Below are positions 1 to 7,856 of a DNA stretch of 64,000 nt, piece by piece. The number at the start of each line of letters is the position of its first letter. Position 1 is the stretch's first letter. Below the pieces are notes generated by a model, which had not been told where the DNA came from, searched no databases, and worked only from the letters and a program-made list of their open reading frames with translations. The translations under genes were made by a program, and so were the position numbers. The DNA is from RBG-16-49-21 sp040768125 (lineage in GTDB: Bacteria > Spirochaetota > UBA4802 > UBA5550): positions 186,001 through 250,000 of the forward strand of contig JAXGNG010000003.1 in NCBI GenBank assembly GCA_040768125.1, read 5' to 3'.

Positions 1-178
1 CGCCGCTTTCCAGCAGGTAGTAGATCGACGTGGCGTACTCCCGGTTGCCGTCGTACCGCTCGGGCAGCGCGCTCCGGGGTATGCATTCATTGGAGCGGTA
101 TATCTCGCGGTAGTGCCCCCCCTCGGGATGGGGGGAGAGCCCCAGGTGGGTTATCCAGTGGCGCGCGTCGCGGTCCAT
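1..178 (-). CDS. Cupin_5 (DUF985) family protein, C-terminal part missing
   Basis: The first 59 codons of a gene that runs off the left edge of the window. The N-terminus contains WITHLGLSPHPEGGHYREIY, followed by a run of Arg/Ser and STSIYYLL-like residues (ATSIYYLLESG). This is the typical opening of the cupin_5/DUF985 family (W-x-x-x-LGL-x-PHPEGG-x-Y-x-E-x-Y). These are small single-domain cupins, usually about 150 residues, of unproven function. The start at 178 is preceded by a GGAGG ribosome site about 6 bases upstream. It reads in the same direction as the histidine kinase upstream, 39 bases away, so the two may be co-transcribed. Family assignment is confident; function is unknown. 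Confidence 0.8.
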   Translation of the reverse strand, partial: MDRDARHWITHLGLSPHPEGGHYREIYRSNECIPRSALPERYDGNREYATSIYYLLESG

Positions 179-216
179 GTTCCCTCCTTTCCGCCTGATT
201 CATCCCGGGGGAGGCG

Positions 217-2625
217 TTACGCCTTCCGGTCCAGGACCTCCCTCACCCTGGCGGCCAGTTCCTGGAGCGAGAAGGGCTTGGGAATGAACTCTATGCCCTC
301 GTCGAGCATCCCGTGCCCCGCGATCACGTCCGCCGTGTAGCCGGACATGTAGAGGCACCTGAGCCCGGGCCTCGTCTCCGCGATCCTCTCCCGCAGCTCC
401 CTGCCGTTCATCTCGGGCATGATCACGTCCGTGAGAAGGAGGTCGATGGCGCCCCCGTGCCCTTCCGCCAGCGCCAGGGCCTCGTCGGCCCTCCCGGCTG
501 ACAGCACCCGGTAGCCCAGCATCTCCAGCATGTTCCTCCCGAGCTGGAGTATCGCCCCGTCGTCTTCCACGATCAGCACGGTCTCGGCGCCCCTCCGCAG
601 TTTCCGCGCCGACGTGTCATCCGCGGTTTCATGCTTTTCCGCGATCTCCCGGGGCAGGTGAATCTCGAAGGAGGTGCCCCGGCCCGGTTCGCTCTCCACG
701 GTGATGAAGCCGTCGTTCTGCTTCACGATGCCGTAGACCGTGGCCAGGCCCAGGCCCGTCCCCCGGCCGGCATGCTTGGTGGTGAAGAAGGGCTCGAATA
801 CGCTGGCGATGATCTCATCATCCATGCCGCATCCGTTGTCGCGCACCGCCAGGGCGATGTATTCCCCGGGATCGCACTCGGGCCGGTCCGCGCAGTAGTC
901 GTCGTCCACGACCGTGTTGCGCGTGGCGATGGTGATCTCGCCGCCCCGGTCCTGCATGGCGTCGCGGGCGTTCACCGCCAGGTTGATAAGCACCTGGTCG
1001 AGCTGGGAGGGGTCGATCCTGACGTTCCAGAGCTCCGGGGTGGGCGTCCAGGAAAGGGTGATGCTCTCGTCGATGAGGCGCCGCAGCATCTTCAGCATCG
1101 GGTCGATCAGGTCGTTCAGGTTCACCACACGGGGGCTGACGGTCTGCTTGCGCGCGAAGGCCAGGAGCTTCCCGGTAAGCTCCGCCGAGCGCTTCCCCGC
1201 CTTCATGATGGCCTCCAGGGAGTTGAAGACCGTCTCGGGGGAGTCCAGGCCGCACATCGCCATGTCGGCGTTGCCGATGATGATGCTCAGCATGTTGTTG
1301 AAATCGTGGGCCACGCCGCCGGCCAGCTGCCCTATGGCGTCCATTTTCTGGGACTGGAAGAGCTGCTGTTCGAGCTTCAGGCGCTCCTCTTCAAGGCGCT
1401 TGCGCCCGGTGATGTCCCGGCAGACGCTCACGAGGCCAGTTGGGGAGCCGTCCTCGCCGCGCAGCACGCCGGCGTTGACCTCGAAATCGACCTTCCTCCC
1501 GTCCTTCATGATGAACCGGAACTCGTTTGATGGCCTGCTTTCTCCCCGTAATACCAGGGTTATGCTTTCAAGGATCCTTTCCCTGTCATCGGGATCGATA
1601 AAGACGAGGACGCTCTTCCCCACGATTTCCTCTTCCGCGTAGCCGCTCAATTCAAGGGCGTACTCGTTCATGAAAAGGATCGTGCCCTCCATGTCGATCT
1701 GGGCGATGATGTCGGGGATCGTGTTGACCAGCTGCGTGTAGAGCTCCCTGCTCGCCCGCAGGGCGTCCTGGTACAGCTTGTTCTCCGTGACGTCCCGGGA
1801 GACGCCGAGGAGCCCGGTCAGGGCGCCCTGTTCGTCCCGGAGCCCGCTTATGACCGTCTCCATCCAGATGGTCGAACCGTCTTTCCGGTAGTATTCCAGC
1901 AGGAGGGTCGCCTTCCTGTCGGGGTCCCTGGAGCCTTCCTCCTCGAAGGCCAGCTCCCTGGCCAGGGCGTTCATCCCGAAGGCGAGGGACTCCGGCGCGA
2001 GCTGCTCCTCCACGGCCTGGCCCATCCGCTCTTCCGGGGTGAAGCCGAGCACCTTCAGTATGGAGGGCGTGACGTAGATCGTGCGAAGGCCCATGTCGGC
2101 GATCCACACGATATCGGTCATCTTCTCGGTGATGAGGCGGAATCTCTTTTCGCTTTGCTCCAGGGTCTCCTTCGAACGCCTTTTTTCCGTTATGTCCGCC
2201 ACCGAGATGATGCTGGCCTCCCTGCCGCCGATCCTCGTAAGGGCCCAGGTGAGGTCCACCCACTTTTCCGCTCCCGCTCCGGTGATGATTTTCAGCTCGA
2301 GATGCTCCACCCCTTCGCTCCCCCGGCGCCAATCGCGGGTTTTCTCCCGCACGGACTCCCGGTAATCGGGATGGATGAAGTCAAGGTAGCTCCCGCCGAG
2401 CATCCCGCCGGGAGGGCGGTCGAAGATGATCTCGGCGGCCCTGTTGGCGTAAATATACTGCCCGTCCTGGTGGAGCAGAATCCCCGTGGGCGACGATTCG
2501 GCCAGGACATGGAACTTCTCCTCGCTCTCCCTGAGGGACGCGTACACGCGCTCGGAGTCCCTGGCCCCCTCCTCCAGGTCCCTGATCCGCTGTTCCAGTT
2601 CACGGCGCTTCGCGGTGTCGTCCAT
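217..2625 (-). CDS. PAS-domain hybrid sensor histidine kinase with receiver domain
   Basis: An 802-residue sensor kinase. After a short N-terminal coiled coil (about residues 5-35) come three PAS domains, each ending in the PAC pattern (for example GVSRDVTENK and SVCRDITGRK). The dimerisation domain carries the phospho-acceptor in GGVAHDFNNML (His about 440). The ATPase domain shows the N box (INLAVNARDAM), G1 (DNGCGMD), F box (FEPFFTTK) and G2 (GRGTGLGLATVYG). A C-terminal receiver domain has its acceptor Asp about 733 in LLLTDVIMPEMNG, the conserved Thr/Ser in YMSGYT and Lys in IPKPF. No transmembrane segment is seen, so it is probably cytoplasmic with unknown ligands for the PAS domains. 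I place the start at 2625 (MDDTAKRR) because GGGAGG lies just upstream; an upstream in-frame start at 2715 would add 30 atypical residues. No partner regulator is adjacent. Confidence 0.93.
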   Translation of the reverse strand: MDDTAKRRELEQRIRDLEEGARDSERVYASLRESEEKFHVLAESSPTGILLHQDGQYIYANRAAEIIFDRPPGGMLGGSYLDFIHPDYRESVREKTRDWRRGSEGVEHLELKIITGAGAEKWVDLTWALTRIGGREASIISVADITEKRRSKETLEQSEKRFRLITEKMTDIVWIADMGLRTIYVTPSILKVLGFTPEERMGQAVEEQLAPESLAFGMNALARELAFEEEGSRDPDRKATLLLEYYRKDGSTIWMETVISGLRDEQGALTGLLGVSRDVTENKLYQDALRASRELYTQLVNTIPDIIAQIDMEGTILFMNEYALELSGYAEEEIVGKSVLVFIDPDDRERILESITLVLRGESRPSNEFRFIMKDGRKVDFEVNAGVLRGEDGSPTGLVSVCRDITGRKRLEEERLKLEQQLFQSQKMDAIGQLAGGVAHDFNNMLSIIIGNADMAMCGLDSPETVFNSLEAIMKAGKRSAELTGKLLAFARKQTVSPRVVNLNDLIDPMLKMLRRLIDESITLSWTPTPELWNVRIDPSQLDQVLINLAVNARDAMQDRGGEITIATRNTVVDDDYCADRPECDPGEYIALAVRDNGCGMDDEIIASVFEPFFTTKHAGRGTGLGLATVYGIVKQNDGFITVESEPGRGTSFEIHLPREIAEKHETADDTSARKLRRGAETVLIVEDDGAILQLGRNMLEMLGYRVLSAGRADEALALAEGHGGAIDLLLTDVIMPEMNGRELRERIAETRPGLRCLYMSGYTADVIAGHGMLDEGIEFIPKPFSLQELAARVREVLDRKA

Positions 2626-2915
2626 GGGATGGAATCCTCCCTTCGTTCCCTTCCGGTTCATGATGGACCCCGGCGATAACCCCGGGACGCCGGGTCCCGC
2701 GTATACTCTGTCCACCGCCGCATGATGTGTTTCGATTCAGCGCTCGATGGAAACGAAACATGTTCGATATCGTTGTACCCTAATAAAAAACGGGTATCGG
2801 GGCAAGCCCTTTTTTCCGGAGGCCCGGCGCCGGAGAGCAGGGGATAACCCCCCGGCCTCACCCTTAATAAGGGGGGGGAGTGCTCCTCCTGGGGCGGGGG
2901 GCATGTCACACACGC

Positions 2916-2943
2916 ACCCTGAGCCCTTCGACAGGCTCAGGGT
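2916..2943. repeat. REP-like inverted repeat
   Basis: Perfect 10-base arms ACCCTGAGCC and GGCTCAGGGT around the 8-base loop CTTCGACA. The variant GAGCGGAGTCGAAGG recurs at about 2985-3000 and, in the 60-bp tandem units, at 6970-6984 and 7030-7044. Sequences of the type CCTTCGACAGGCTCAGG occur as dispersed palindromes in many bacterial genomes (general knowledge); function here is unknown. Confidence 0.7.
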
Positions 2944-3010
2944 AAACTTGCCGAAGGGTGATTGCCCCATCCTGGGTGGGGCCCTTCGACTCCGCTCAGG
3001 GACCGAGACC

Positions 3011-3389
3011 AGGGGCTGGTCGGGCAATGTTGCGAGGGGGTGCGTGCACGCGCAATCCTAGCGGGCAGGATGCCCGCATGCCGCCACTCGACAGGATGTC
3101 GAGATAAAGGCGGCCTCTGCACTCCCCCGCGTGGTCCCTCAGGCGCCGGGACAGGCTGGGGCGCTTAACTCGCCGCATTCACCTCGCTTCGCTCGGTTCT
3201 GTGCGGCTCAAACAGAAGCGCCTGGAGGTTGTCCGCTTTCAGCGGACGTTTGAGGGGCGGGGTTGCTATGAGGGAAATTATTATGGGGGCTTTGTCAAAA
3301 GATAGATTCATCAGCCGGTTACCTGGTGCTTGCGGGAGCCGCCTCCTGCGGCATCCTCGCACCGCCGGCCCTCCTGGCCGGCGATTGGT
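3011..3389 (+). repeat. Structured dispersed element, copy A
   Basis: This 379-base stretch aligns with 7076-7393 in the same orientation. Conserved blocks are CTGGTCGGGCAATGTTGCGA near the 5' end, AACTC and TCAAACAG in the middle, GTTTGAGGGG, and a well-conserved 3' block around GCTTGCGGGAGCCGCCTCCT. Between the conserved blocks are stems whose sequence differs from copy B while pairing is retained: GCGCTT (3161-3166) with AAGCGC (3216-3221), GCCGCA (3172-3177) with TGCGGC (3202-3207), GTCCGCT (3231-3237) with AGCGGAC (3241-3247), and GCCGGCC with GGCCGGC near 3364-3382. No protein is encoded. It may be a structured RNA, a mobile repeat or a recombination site. Confidence 0.7.
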
Positions 3390-3803
3390 TAATGCTACAC
3401 TCTCGCCCTATGAGGTGAGCAGATAAAAACCTCATCCCTCCTCCGCGCCTCCGCGTGAGGCCATCTCCTATGCCACAGTGATGGAACTGCCCCGGAATCC
3501 GCTGGCCGTCCACTCCCGGTGAACCCCCCTTATGAAGGGGGTGGCGCAACGTGTGCAAATAGCACATAGGTTACATTTTAAACCGGGGGGATTTCCTCCT
3601 CTCCCCCTGGGAGAGGGGTTAGGTGCCTGCCCCGAGCCTGTCAAAGTGGGGAAGGGGGTGATTGGTTTTTTTATTGAAATAAAAACCCGGGTAGTCAATT
3701 GTATCGTTTGATGTGGCATTAGTATTGACCCTTGCACTTGATATAGCCGAATATCGATTCATTTATATTAAATATAGAAAATAATTCTCCGGGGGGGGGA
3801 AGT

Positions 3804-4826
3804 ATGAAACAACAAGTAAGATGTATACCAGCGCTCATCCTTTGCGCCTTGCTGGCCATGCTCGCCTGTGACACGGGGAAGAAGAAGGATAGCAGCTCGC
3901 TTCTTCTGCTTCTTGCCGGGGGTCTATCAGCCGGGGATACGCAGACCTACACCGCCGGGGGCGTGAGTTTCACCATGGTCTATGTGCCCGGAGGCCTCAC
4001 TTTTCCTACCGGAACCAATGATGAGGGTGCGGCCACGGTGGATAACGCCTACTGGATTGGGAAGACCGAGGTGACCTACGAGCTGTGGAGCGAGGTGTAT
4101 GACTGGGCCGTCAATGGTACGGGCGGCGCCACCGGTGAAGGACAGTACATCTTTGCCAATGAAGGGGGTAGGGGCGGATATTTCAATGGATCGAACAATG
4201 TGCCGTATTCCAGTGGCCATGAAACGCATCCGGTAAGCATGGTTAACTGGAATGACGCCATGGTCTGGTGTAACGCCCTGACAGAATGGTATAACGCCCG
4301 GAAAAAAACCAACAATGAGTGTGTCTACACCTATTTGAGCGCAATACTGCGCGATTCCCGGGACACGAATAATGACGCCTGCAAGGGAGCAGTGGCAGGC
4401 GCCACGGCAAAGGGCTTTCGTTTGCTCACCAGCAACGAATGGGAGCTGGCGTCACGGTATCGTGATGGTGTCCTCTGGACCTATGGAGACCATGTGAGCG
4501 GAGACGAAACCGGATACTGTTTTAATGACGGCTCTCCTCTCGGTGACATGCCCATATCAACGGTATTCGGCGATTACGCGGTATACAATGATAATTCTGG
4601 TTTTTCAACGGCGTTTGTGACAAGCAGGAAGGCAAACGCCCTGGGGCTTTATGACATGAATGGCAATGTGTGGGAATTGTGTTTTGACGTAAGCGGGTCT
4701 GAGCGTGTACGACGGGGTGGGAGCTATGTCTATATCGACTCATACCAGCGATTGGGATTCTGGGAAACCAAAGGCCCGATTTTTGAGTTCGCTGGCATGG
4801 GCTTCCGCGTCGCGAGGAGCCACTGA
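3804..4826 (+). CDS. SUMF1/formylglycine-generating-enzyme-like lipoprotein
   Basis: A 340-residue predicted lipoprotein. The N-terminus has a positively charged start, a hydrophobic stretch and a lipobox (AMLAC, Cys about 22) followed by a Ser/Leu-rich linker. The rest is an FGE-sulfatase (SUMF1) fold: IGKTEVTYELW, HPVSMVNWNDAMVWCNALTEWYN, GFRLLTSNEWELASR, LGLYDMNGNVWELCFD, VRRGGSY and the terminal GFRVARS are classic family signatures. Most bacterial proteins of this type are not sulfatase activators but ligand-binding or structural proteins; the catalytic cysteine pair of true FGE is not evident, so I infer a non-catalytic surface or periplasmic role. A purine-rich GGGGAAGT precedes the ATG. 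It is isolated in a repeat-rich region, flanked on both sides by hairpin repeats. Confidence 0.88.
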   Translation: MKQQVRCIPALILCALLAMLACDTGKKKDSSSLLLLLAGGLSAGDTQTYTAGGVSFTMVYVPGGLTFPTGTNDEGAATVDNAYWIGKTEVTYELWSEVYDWAVNGTGGATGEGQYIFANEGGRGGYFNGSNNVPYSSGHETHPVSMVNWNDAMVWCNALTEWYNARKKTNNECVYTYLSAILRDSRDTNNDACKGAVAGATAKGFRLLTSNEWELASRYRDGVLWTYGDHVSGDETGYCFNDGSPLGDMPISTVFGDYAVYNDNSGFSTAFVTSRKANALGLYDMNGNVWELCFDVSGSERVRRGGSYVYIDSYQRLGFWETKGPIFEFAGMGFRVARSH

Positions 4827-4830
4827 TACA

Positions 4831-4890
4831 CCGGCGGCTCCCGGGGGGATTCTCCCCCTCTCCCTTCGGGAGAGGGGTTAGGGGTGAGGG
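4831..4890. repeat. CTCTCCC/GGGAGAG hairpin repeat
   Basis: A 60-base unit beginning GGCGGCTCCCGGGGGGATT and centred on a hairpin with arms CCCCTCTCCC and GGGAGAGGGG (loop TTC), followed by TTAGGGGTGAGGG. Near-copies lie at about 3581-3625, 5600-5652 and 7508-7564. It sits right after the stop of the lipoprotein gene and could act as a transcript end, although no T-tract follows. Confidence 0.75.
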
Positions 4891-4923
4891 CTGATAAAAG
4901 ACAAAACGCGCCGATGGATTCTT

Positions 4924-5418
4924 CTAAGACGAATTAAACCCGATTTTTTTCCCGGGCTGAGTCTCTGTCTTCAGGAGTTCCCTGATGGCGTCGAATACGA
5001 TCCTGAATTGCCCGTCATATTTTTCTTCAAGCGCCTCGATTTTCCTGCGCAGATCCTCGTGGGTTGACATCATGGTGCGTATGTTCGTGAAGGCCCTCAT
5101 GATAAGGATGTTCGCCTGGATGGCACGTTCACTGTTGAGTACGCTCGATAGCATTGCGACGCCCATTTCGGTAAAGGCCATGGGAGCGTACCTCTCACCG
5201 CCCCTTTTTGAGGTGCCAATCTGGCATCTCAAGTTTCTGAGTTCATCAAGGGTTATTTCGAACATGAAATCGCCGGGGAACCTGCTGATATTTCTTCGAA
5301 CCTGCCGTTTTAACATGGCCGTTTCCACGCCGTAGAGAATCGCCAGGTCCCCGTCGAGAATGATTTTTCTTCCCCTGATGTAGTAGATCCTGTGCATGAT
5401 CATTTTTTCCGGTATCAT
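4924..5418 (-). CDS. ORF6N domain DNA-binding protein
   Basis: A 164-residue protein with an N-terminal ORF6N domain (about residues 5-95): IYYIRGRKIILDGDLAILYGVET, then VRRNISRFPGDFMFEIT and the family's LRCQ segment. The C-terminal part (about 110-150) is a predicted coiled coil (DLRRKIEALEEKYDGQFRIVF). ORF6N proteins occur in phages and mobile elements and as scattered chromosomal genes, and are thought to bind DNA as regulators or anti-repressors. I chose the start at 5418 (MIPEKM) where homology begins; AGAGGA lies about 12 bases upstream, rather far. It lies between two hairpin repeats and convergent to the SUMF1 lipoprotein gene, consistent with an accessory, horizontally moved gene. 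Confidence 0.85.
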   Translation of the reverse strand: MIPEKMIMHRIYYIRGRKIILDGDLAILYGVETAMLKRQVRRNISRFPGDFMFEITLDELRNLRCQIGTSKRGGERYAPMAFTEMGVAMLSSVLNSERAIQANILIMRAFTNIRTMMSTHEDLRRKIEALEEKYDGQFRIVFDAIRELLKTETQPGKKIGFNSS

Positions 5419-5599
5419 TGGCGTGTCGTGTCCTCTTTCTGGATATGTGCCCATATATGTCTCAACGATTAAAAGGAGGCCCAGGGCGAATTTTTTTTGT
5501 ACCGCAAGGGAGCGAATGATGATGATCGCTGCCTGGAGATGCGTCAGCGTCATTTTCTGTCATATCCGAGGGGTGGGGGTCTTCCTTATACGCACGACG

Positions 5600-5652
5600 C
5601 GCCGGGGGGATTCCCCCCTCTCCCTCTGGGAGAGGGGTTAGGGGTGAGGGCG
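5600..5652. repeat. CTCTCCC/GGGAGAG hairpin repeat
   Basis: A second good copy of the repeat at 4831-4890: GCCGGGGGGATTC, arms CCCCTCTCCC and GGGAGAGGGG around loop TCT, then TTAGGGGTGAGGG. The arms match the other copy exactly but the loop differs (TTC versus TCT), as expected for a hairpin under structural constraint. Confidence 0.75.
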
Positions 5653-5678
5653 TTTCCGAAACGCAACGCGGCGGTGCG

Positions 5679-6614
5679 TCAGGCCCCCGGCTTCGTGTTC
5701 CCCAGGGTGAAGGAATAGACCACGGAGATTGTTATTCCCCAGAAGTGGTCGAACCTGCCGTTGTAATAGAGGAATCCTCGTTTTTTATGCTCGTGCATGT
5801 GCCACATCACCTGGTAGCGCCCGCCCAGGCCCAGGGTAAGGCTGGCCGGGGCAAGGTAATAGGCCAGGGAGAGGGACCCGTTCCCCGCTAGTGACGTGAA
5901 GTACTCCTTTTCGTACTGGAAAAGGCCGGGATAGTAGGTTCCGGTGGTGATACTGTAGTAGTACAGGTCATCAAACCTGTATGTACCGGAACCCCAGAAG
6001 TAGGACGCCGCGAGAGACCCGAGGATGAAGAAATTCCTTGGAAGGGGGATCGTGATGCCCAGCCCCGCGCCGGGGCCCATGCTCTCGAATTCCGATTTTC
6101 CCAGGCCGCGATACATCGCGACTTCCGTGAGAGACCAGTAGGCGAGCTTTTCAAGATAACGGTACGACTGGTACTTGAAGCCGACGAAGACCTTGACGGT
6201 TTTATTGAACGAATAGTTGAGGGTGGAGTCGCTGTCGTACCTGTCGATCTCCTTCCTGTACCGCGAATTGACGAAAAATGACTGGAGACGCGGACCGGAG
6301 GAAACCGCGCGGAATTTTCCGTACATGAATACGGTCGAAACGCTCCACTTGTCCTGGAAACGGATCGAGAGGAGGGGGCCGTGCATGAGCGCGGGATCCA
6401 TCCGGAACTCGTTGATGGAACTTCCGATCGATACCGGGTTGACGACCGGCAGGCCCGGGCTCGCGGGGGGAAGGAAGAATTTGCCGTTTTTCCAGGTCGG
6501 TTCCCACCATGAGCACCAGACGCTGTGGCCGATGCTCACGCTGACCGGCGCGGCGGCCGCCGGCATCGCCATCATGAGGGCGATAATCGCTCCCGTCATC
6601 GCTCGCGGTTTCAT
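5679..6614 (-). CDS. Outer-membrane beta-barrel-like protein
   Basis: A 311-residue protein with a signal peptide (MKPRAMTGAIIALMMAMPAAAA, cleavage near residue 22). Thereafter alternating amphipathic strands rich in Tyr/Trp/Phe fit a beta-barrel, ending in an aromatic strand (WGITISVVYSFTLG). It is paralogous to the protein at 30551-31486: both share GPxLSxxxxxKWSxxT-like strands, an N-Y-x-F-x-K segment, a GPxxGLG segment, APxSLxxxxGGRY, and a final H-x-WG-x-x strand. Function is unknown. The start at 6614 has GGGAGG about 7 bases upstream; an in-frame start at 6701 would place 29 extra residues before the signal peptide. No clear operon partner. Confidence 0.75.
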   Translation of the reverse strand: MKPRAMTGAIIALMMAMPAAAAPVSVSIGHSVWCSWWEPTWKNGKFFLPPASPGLPVVNPVSIGSSINEFRMDPALMHGPLLSIRFQDKWSVSTVFMYGKFRAVSSGPRLQSFFVNSRYRKEIDRYDSDSTLNYSFNKTVKVFVGFKYQSYRYLEKLAYWSLTEVAMYRGLGKSEFESMGPGAGLGITIPLPRNFFILGSLAASYFWGSGTYRFDDLYYYSITTGTYYPGLFQYEKEYFTSLAGNGSLSLAYYLAPASLTLGLGGRYQVMWHMHEHKKRGFLYYNGRFDHFWGITISVVYSFTLGNTKPGA

Positions 6615-6925
6615 GCTGCACCTCCCGGGGCCGCGCGCGGCGCGTTCCGGAATCCCGCCGGGCGCGTGATGGTTGTTTCTTCTCTCCTGCACTGGTATCA
6701 TGGTAGCGGAATAATTTCAAGGGTATTTTTCTGGGGGGAGATCCCCCCGACCCCCCCTTAATAGGGTGGGGAGCGTGAGGCATGGCCGTCCCTGCGGGAT
6801 GCACGTAAAGGGGCCTCACGCGGAGGCGCGGAGATCGCGGAAGGAGAGGGGGTGGGTGTTTGATGTTGTTTGCCCCATCCGGAGCGGGGGGCAATGTCGG
6901 GTGCCGCTTCCGGTGGATTCATGTT

Positions 6926-7070
6926 GATCGCCCCACCCGGGGCGGGGGGGATGTCACACATGCACCCTGAGCGGAGTCGAAGGGTGATGGCCCCATCCGG
7001 GGCGGGGGGCGTGTCACACACGCACACTGGGCGGAGTCGAAGGGTGATCGCCCCACCCGGGGCGGGGGGG
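6926..7070. repeat. 60-bp tandem repeat
   Basis: Two full 60-base units (6926-6985 and 6986-7045) and a partial third (7046-7070). Each unit starts GATSGCCCCAYCCGGGGCGG, continues with ATGTCACACA-like and GCACCCTGAGCGGAGTCGAA segments and ends AGGGT. A divergent earlier unit precedes it (from about 6868) and related pieces occur at 2885-2990. The unit contains a CCCC-x-CCGGGG hairpin. There are no unique spacers, so it is not a CRISPR array. Confidence 0.85.
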
Positions 7071-7075
7071 TGACC

Positions 7076-7393
7076 AGGAGCTGGTCGGGCAATGTTGCGA
7101 GGGGAAGAGGACTTCTCGCCCTCTCCCCCTCGCGCTCCCCCTCACCGCCGCTCCTTAAGCGCCGGAGGGCTGCGGGCGTAACTCGTCGAACCGGCTGCGC
7201 CGGATTCGACTCAGACAGACGCCCGATATGTTGTCCGCCCTGCGGGCGGACGTTTGAGGGGATGGGTCGCTATGAAGGAAATTTCTGTGGGGGCTTATTC
7301 GGAAGATGGGTTCATTGACTATTTACCTTGTGCTTGCGGGAGCCGCCTCCTGCGGCATCCTCGCACCGCCGGGCCTCCTGTCCGGCGACTGGT
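7076..7393 (+). repeat. Structured dispersed element, copy B
   Basis: This copy corresponds to 3011-3389, same orientation, about 4.07 kb away. Paired arms: GGGCGT (7174-7179) with ACGCCC (7219-7224); GTCGAACCGGC (7185-7195) with GCCGGATTCGAC (7199-7210, one bulged T); GTCCGCCC (7233-7240) with GGGCGGAC (7244-7251). Each stem differs in sequence from copy A, yet the AACTC, TCARACAG and GTTTGAGGGG linkers are nearly unchanged. In the last hairpin a C-G pair of copy A becomes G-T(U). The pattern is compensatory change on a conserved scaffold. Confidence 0.7.
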
Positions 7394-7507
7394 CGTGGCG
7401 GGCCTTCTGAACCCCCTCCCCCTTGATGGGGGAGGGTTGGGGTGGGGGTGGTCATTGTCTGATATCATTGTCCGGTGAACCCCCCTTAATAAGGGGTTGG
7501 CGCGAAG

Positions 7508-7564
7508 CGCCGGGGGGATTCACTCCCCCTTTCCCCTGTGGGATAGGGGGCCGGGGGGTGAGGA
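7508..7564. repeat. CTCTCCC/GGGAGAG-type hairpin repeat, degenerate
   Basis: Starts GCGCCGGGGGGATTC as in the other copies, but the hairpin is decayed (CCCCCTTTCCCC and GGGATAGGGGG) and the trailing TTAGGGGTGAGG reads CCGGGGGGTGAGG. A further truncated GAAGCGCCGGGGGGATT follows at about 7578. Confidence 0.6.
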
Positions 7565-7688
7565 TCTGTCACATACGAAGCGCCGGGGGGATTACACCAT
7601 CCCCTCAGCAGGATACATGAGAGGATGAGTTCCTGAAAAAAGTATATCATGGAGGTGGTGTGCGTTATCGGAGAGAGTTAGTTAGAAT

Positions 7689-7718
7689 TTGAAAAAAATG
7701 TAAATTTGGGGATAAAAT
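7689..7718 (+). promoter_or_regulatory. Candidate sigma-70 promoter of the RHS gene
   Basis: TTGAAA (7689-7694), an 18-base spacer, and TAAAAT (7713-7718) in an AT-rich island. It would start transcription about 130 bases before the RHS start codon. Based on motif match only. Confidence 0.45.
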
Positions 7719-7856
7719 TTTGTTCATTTCATAGCTACTTCGTTGCACCAGTAGAGACAGGCATGATGAATCCCACGGATAGGGCGGCGAGGGTCCAGCA
7801 CCATCACCGCTCTTTATATGCCTCATTCCTGTTAATCCATGGCATCCAGAGATCGT

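Larger units (their letters stand above)
2626..3803. other. Repeat-rich intergenic region, no convincing gene
   Basis: Nearly 1.2 kb with no coding region I can defend; the open frames here are short and low-complexity. It holds an inverted repeat (2916-2943, arms ACCCTGAGCC/GGCTCAGGGT), parts of the 60-bp unit that is tandem at 6926-7070, copy A of a multi-helix element (3011-3389), and one copy of a CTCTCCC/GGGAGAG hairpin repeat (about 3581-3625). The last 150 bases (3655-3800) become AT-rich and are the likely promoter region of the downstream lipoprotein gene. Confidence 0.75.
6615..7856. other. Repeat-rich intergenic region, no convincing gene
   Basis: More than 1.2 kb without a defensible gene. 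Contents in order: a stretch resembling 2850-2890 (CCCCCCTTAATA), a 60-bp tandem repeat (6926-7070), copy B of the structured element (7076-7393), an inverted repeat CCCCCTCCCCCTTGATGGGGGAGG (described by position 7412-7435), one hairpin repeat (7508-7564), and finally an AT-rich stretch (7640-7760) with a promoter-like sequence for the RHS gene. Confidence 0.75.

Noticed and set aside
3011..3389. Integron attC site (both structured elements)
   Set aside because: CTCAAAC and GTTTGAG boxes flank a variable stem in both copies, which is attC-like, but they do not fit the RYYYAAC/GTTRRRY consensus, there is no integrase in the window, and the genes between them are in mixed orientation. Kept open only as a structural resemblance.
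6926..7070. Possible CRISPR array
   Set aside because: The 60-base units are contiguous with no distinct spacers and no cas gene is in the window.
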